Both the position numbers and the translations under genes were made by a program. This document shows positions 25,536 through 26,032 of a DNA stretch of 26,032 nucleotides, piece after piece. The notes beneath the pieces were generated by a model that searched no databases, was not told the DNA's origin, and saw only the letters and a list, made by a program, of their open reading frames with translations. This DNA comes from an uncultured Acidimicrobiales bacterium. Its GTDB lineage: Bacteria > Actinomycetota > Acidimicrobiia > Acidimicrobiales > UBA10347. Location: assembly GCA_937942965.1 (NCBI GenBank), contig CALDGN010000412.1, positions 1 to 26,032 of the forward strand, read 5' to 3'. Each line of letters opens with the position of its first letter. The stretch's first letter is position 1.

Positions 25536-26032
25536 TTACTGCAGTACATTAGAAACCGTTTGGCAGACCCGATTAATATTGTCATCTGACATTTCCGGGT
25601 ATATAGGAAGTGACAGACAGCGCTTGGCAATGGATTCTGCAACCGGGCTGGGCTGCATGCTCAGCATTTGTTCTGTAATCGCTGTTTGCTGGTGCAGTGG
25701 AATAGGGTAGTACACAGCTGATGCTATTTGCTGGTCTGCTAAGGCTTGTTTTAACTCATCGCGCTTATCACACAAGATAGTGAACTGATGAAACACCGAG
25801 GTTGCAGCCCCTTGTGCTTCCGGGGTAACAAGCAATGGAAGCTGAATATTCAAATGCTTTAGCTTGTCGCAATAGGCCGTCGCTACTCTCAATCGAGCCT
25901 GATTAAATTGATCGATATGCGGTAACTTTTGCCGCAAAATAGCAGCCTGTAGTTCATCAAGCCGACTGTTATAGCCAATAATTGAATGGTGGTATTGTTT
26001 TGCACTGCCATGGGCGCGCAACACGCGAAGCT
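25536..26032 (-). CDS. DegT/DnrJ/EryC1/StrS-type aminotransferase, C-terminal part
   Basis: The C-terminal ~165 residues of a PLP-dependent sugar aminotransferase; the 5' part lies beyond the right edge. The frame is open to the last base, and the GTG at 26024 is internal, not a start. Family segments visible: LRAHGSAKQYHHSIIGYNSR then LDELQAAILRQKLPHID (the loop after the PLP lysine and the following helix), SVFHQFTILCDKRDELKQAL, IASAVYYPIPLHQQ, and LSLPIYPEMSDDNINRVC at the end. Such enzymes make amino sugars for surface polysaccharides. Codon use and lower GC match the lpxB fragment and differ from everything left of 25221, so both probably come from a gammaproteobacterium-like genome. Confidence 0.88.
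   Translation of the reverse strand, partial: LRVLRAHGSAKQYHHSIIGYNSRLDELQAAILRQKLPHIDQFNQARLRVATAYCDKLKHLNIQLPLLVTPEAQGAATSVFHQFTILCDKRDELKQALADQQIASAVYYPIPLHQQTAITEQMLSMQPSPVAESIAKRCLSLPIYPEMSDDNINRVCQTVSNVLQ

Overview
The window reads as a contig from an uncultured, high-GC actinobacterium, most likely an Acidimicrobiia / Ilumatobacter-like lineage. Support comes from GC-rich codon use, GTG starts, a DUF3499-like protein, LAXTG (class E type) sorting signals, Flp-type pilin genes, small SCP2-like and zinc-ribbon proteins, and lipoproteins with Thr/Pro-rich linkers. Taxonomy is inferred from protein character only. The last ~0.8 kb (about 25222 to 26032) does not belong to this genome. It has visibly lower GC and encodes the start of a Gram-negative lipid A disaccharide synthase (LpxB) and the C-terminal part of a DegT/DnrJ-type sugar aminotransferase. 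It is joined inside a repeat of a large surface protein, so it is best read as a chimeric assembly join.

Layout. (1) 1-6059, minus strand: a tight four-gene run of exported proteins. The order is a lamin-tail-domain protein ending in a dockerin-like pair of calcium loops, a Pro/Thr-rich wall-anchored protein (LARTG) with a cohesin-like N-terminal domain, a short membrane-anchored cohesin-like protein, and a cohesin-like protein with carboxypeptidase-regulatory-like domains that runs off the left edge. This looks like a small non-cellulosomal cohesin/dockerin surface system and is the most interesting locus here. (2) 6108-9110: an SCP2-like protein convergent with an mdh-ggt pair (malate dehydrogenase and a cytosolic gamma-glutamyltransferase, one base of overlap). 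(3) 9191-10138: an Flp pilin followed by a short prepilin peptidase. (4) 10341-16205: a lipoprotein, a PQQ/BamB-like beta-propeller lipoprotein, a DUF3499-like protein, an M29/NicX-fold protein that seems to have lost its metal ligands, two small uncharacterised genes and a triple-LysM lipoprotein. (5) 16319-17899: a cyclophilin and a 3-hydroxyacyl-CoA dehydrogenase. (6) 18193-21164: purA-purB and a small zinc-ribbon protein in one run. (7) 21329-25221: a very large surface protein with seven full SdrD-B-like repeats, two DUF11-like domains and an LAFTG sorting signal, cut at its N-terminus by the chimeric join.

The surface theme dominates. Two LAXTG-anchored proteins 19 kb apart share the stretch PDPGPFSNAP ahead of the sorting signal, encoded by an identical 20-nt core. 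Three paralogous cohesin-like domains carry a characteristic closely spaced cysteine pair. No sortase gene is visible in the window. Metabolic genes (mdh, purA, purB, hydroxyacyl-CoA dehydrogenase) are ordinary chromosomal genes. I see no tRNA, rRNA, CRISPR array, insertion sequence or phage gene.
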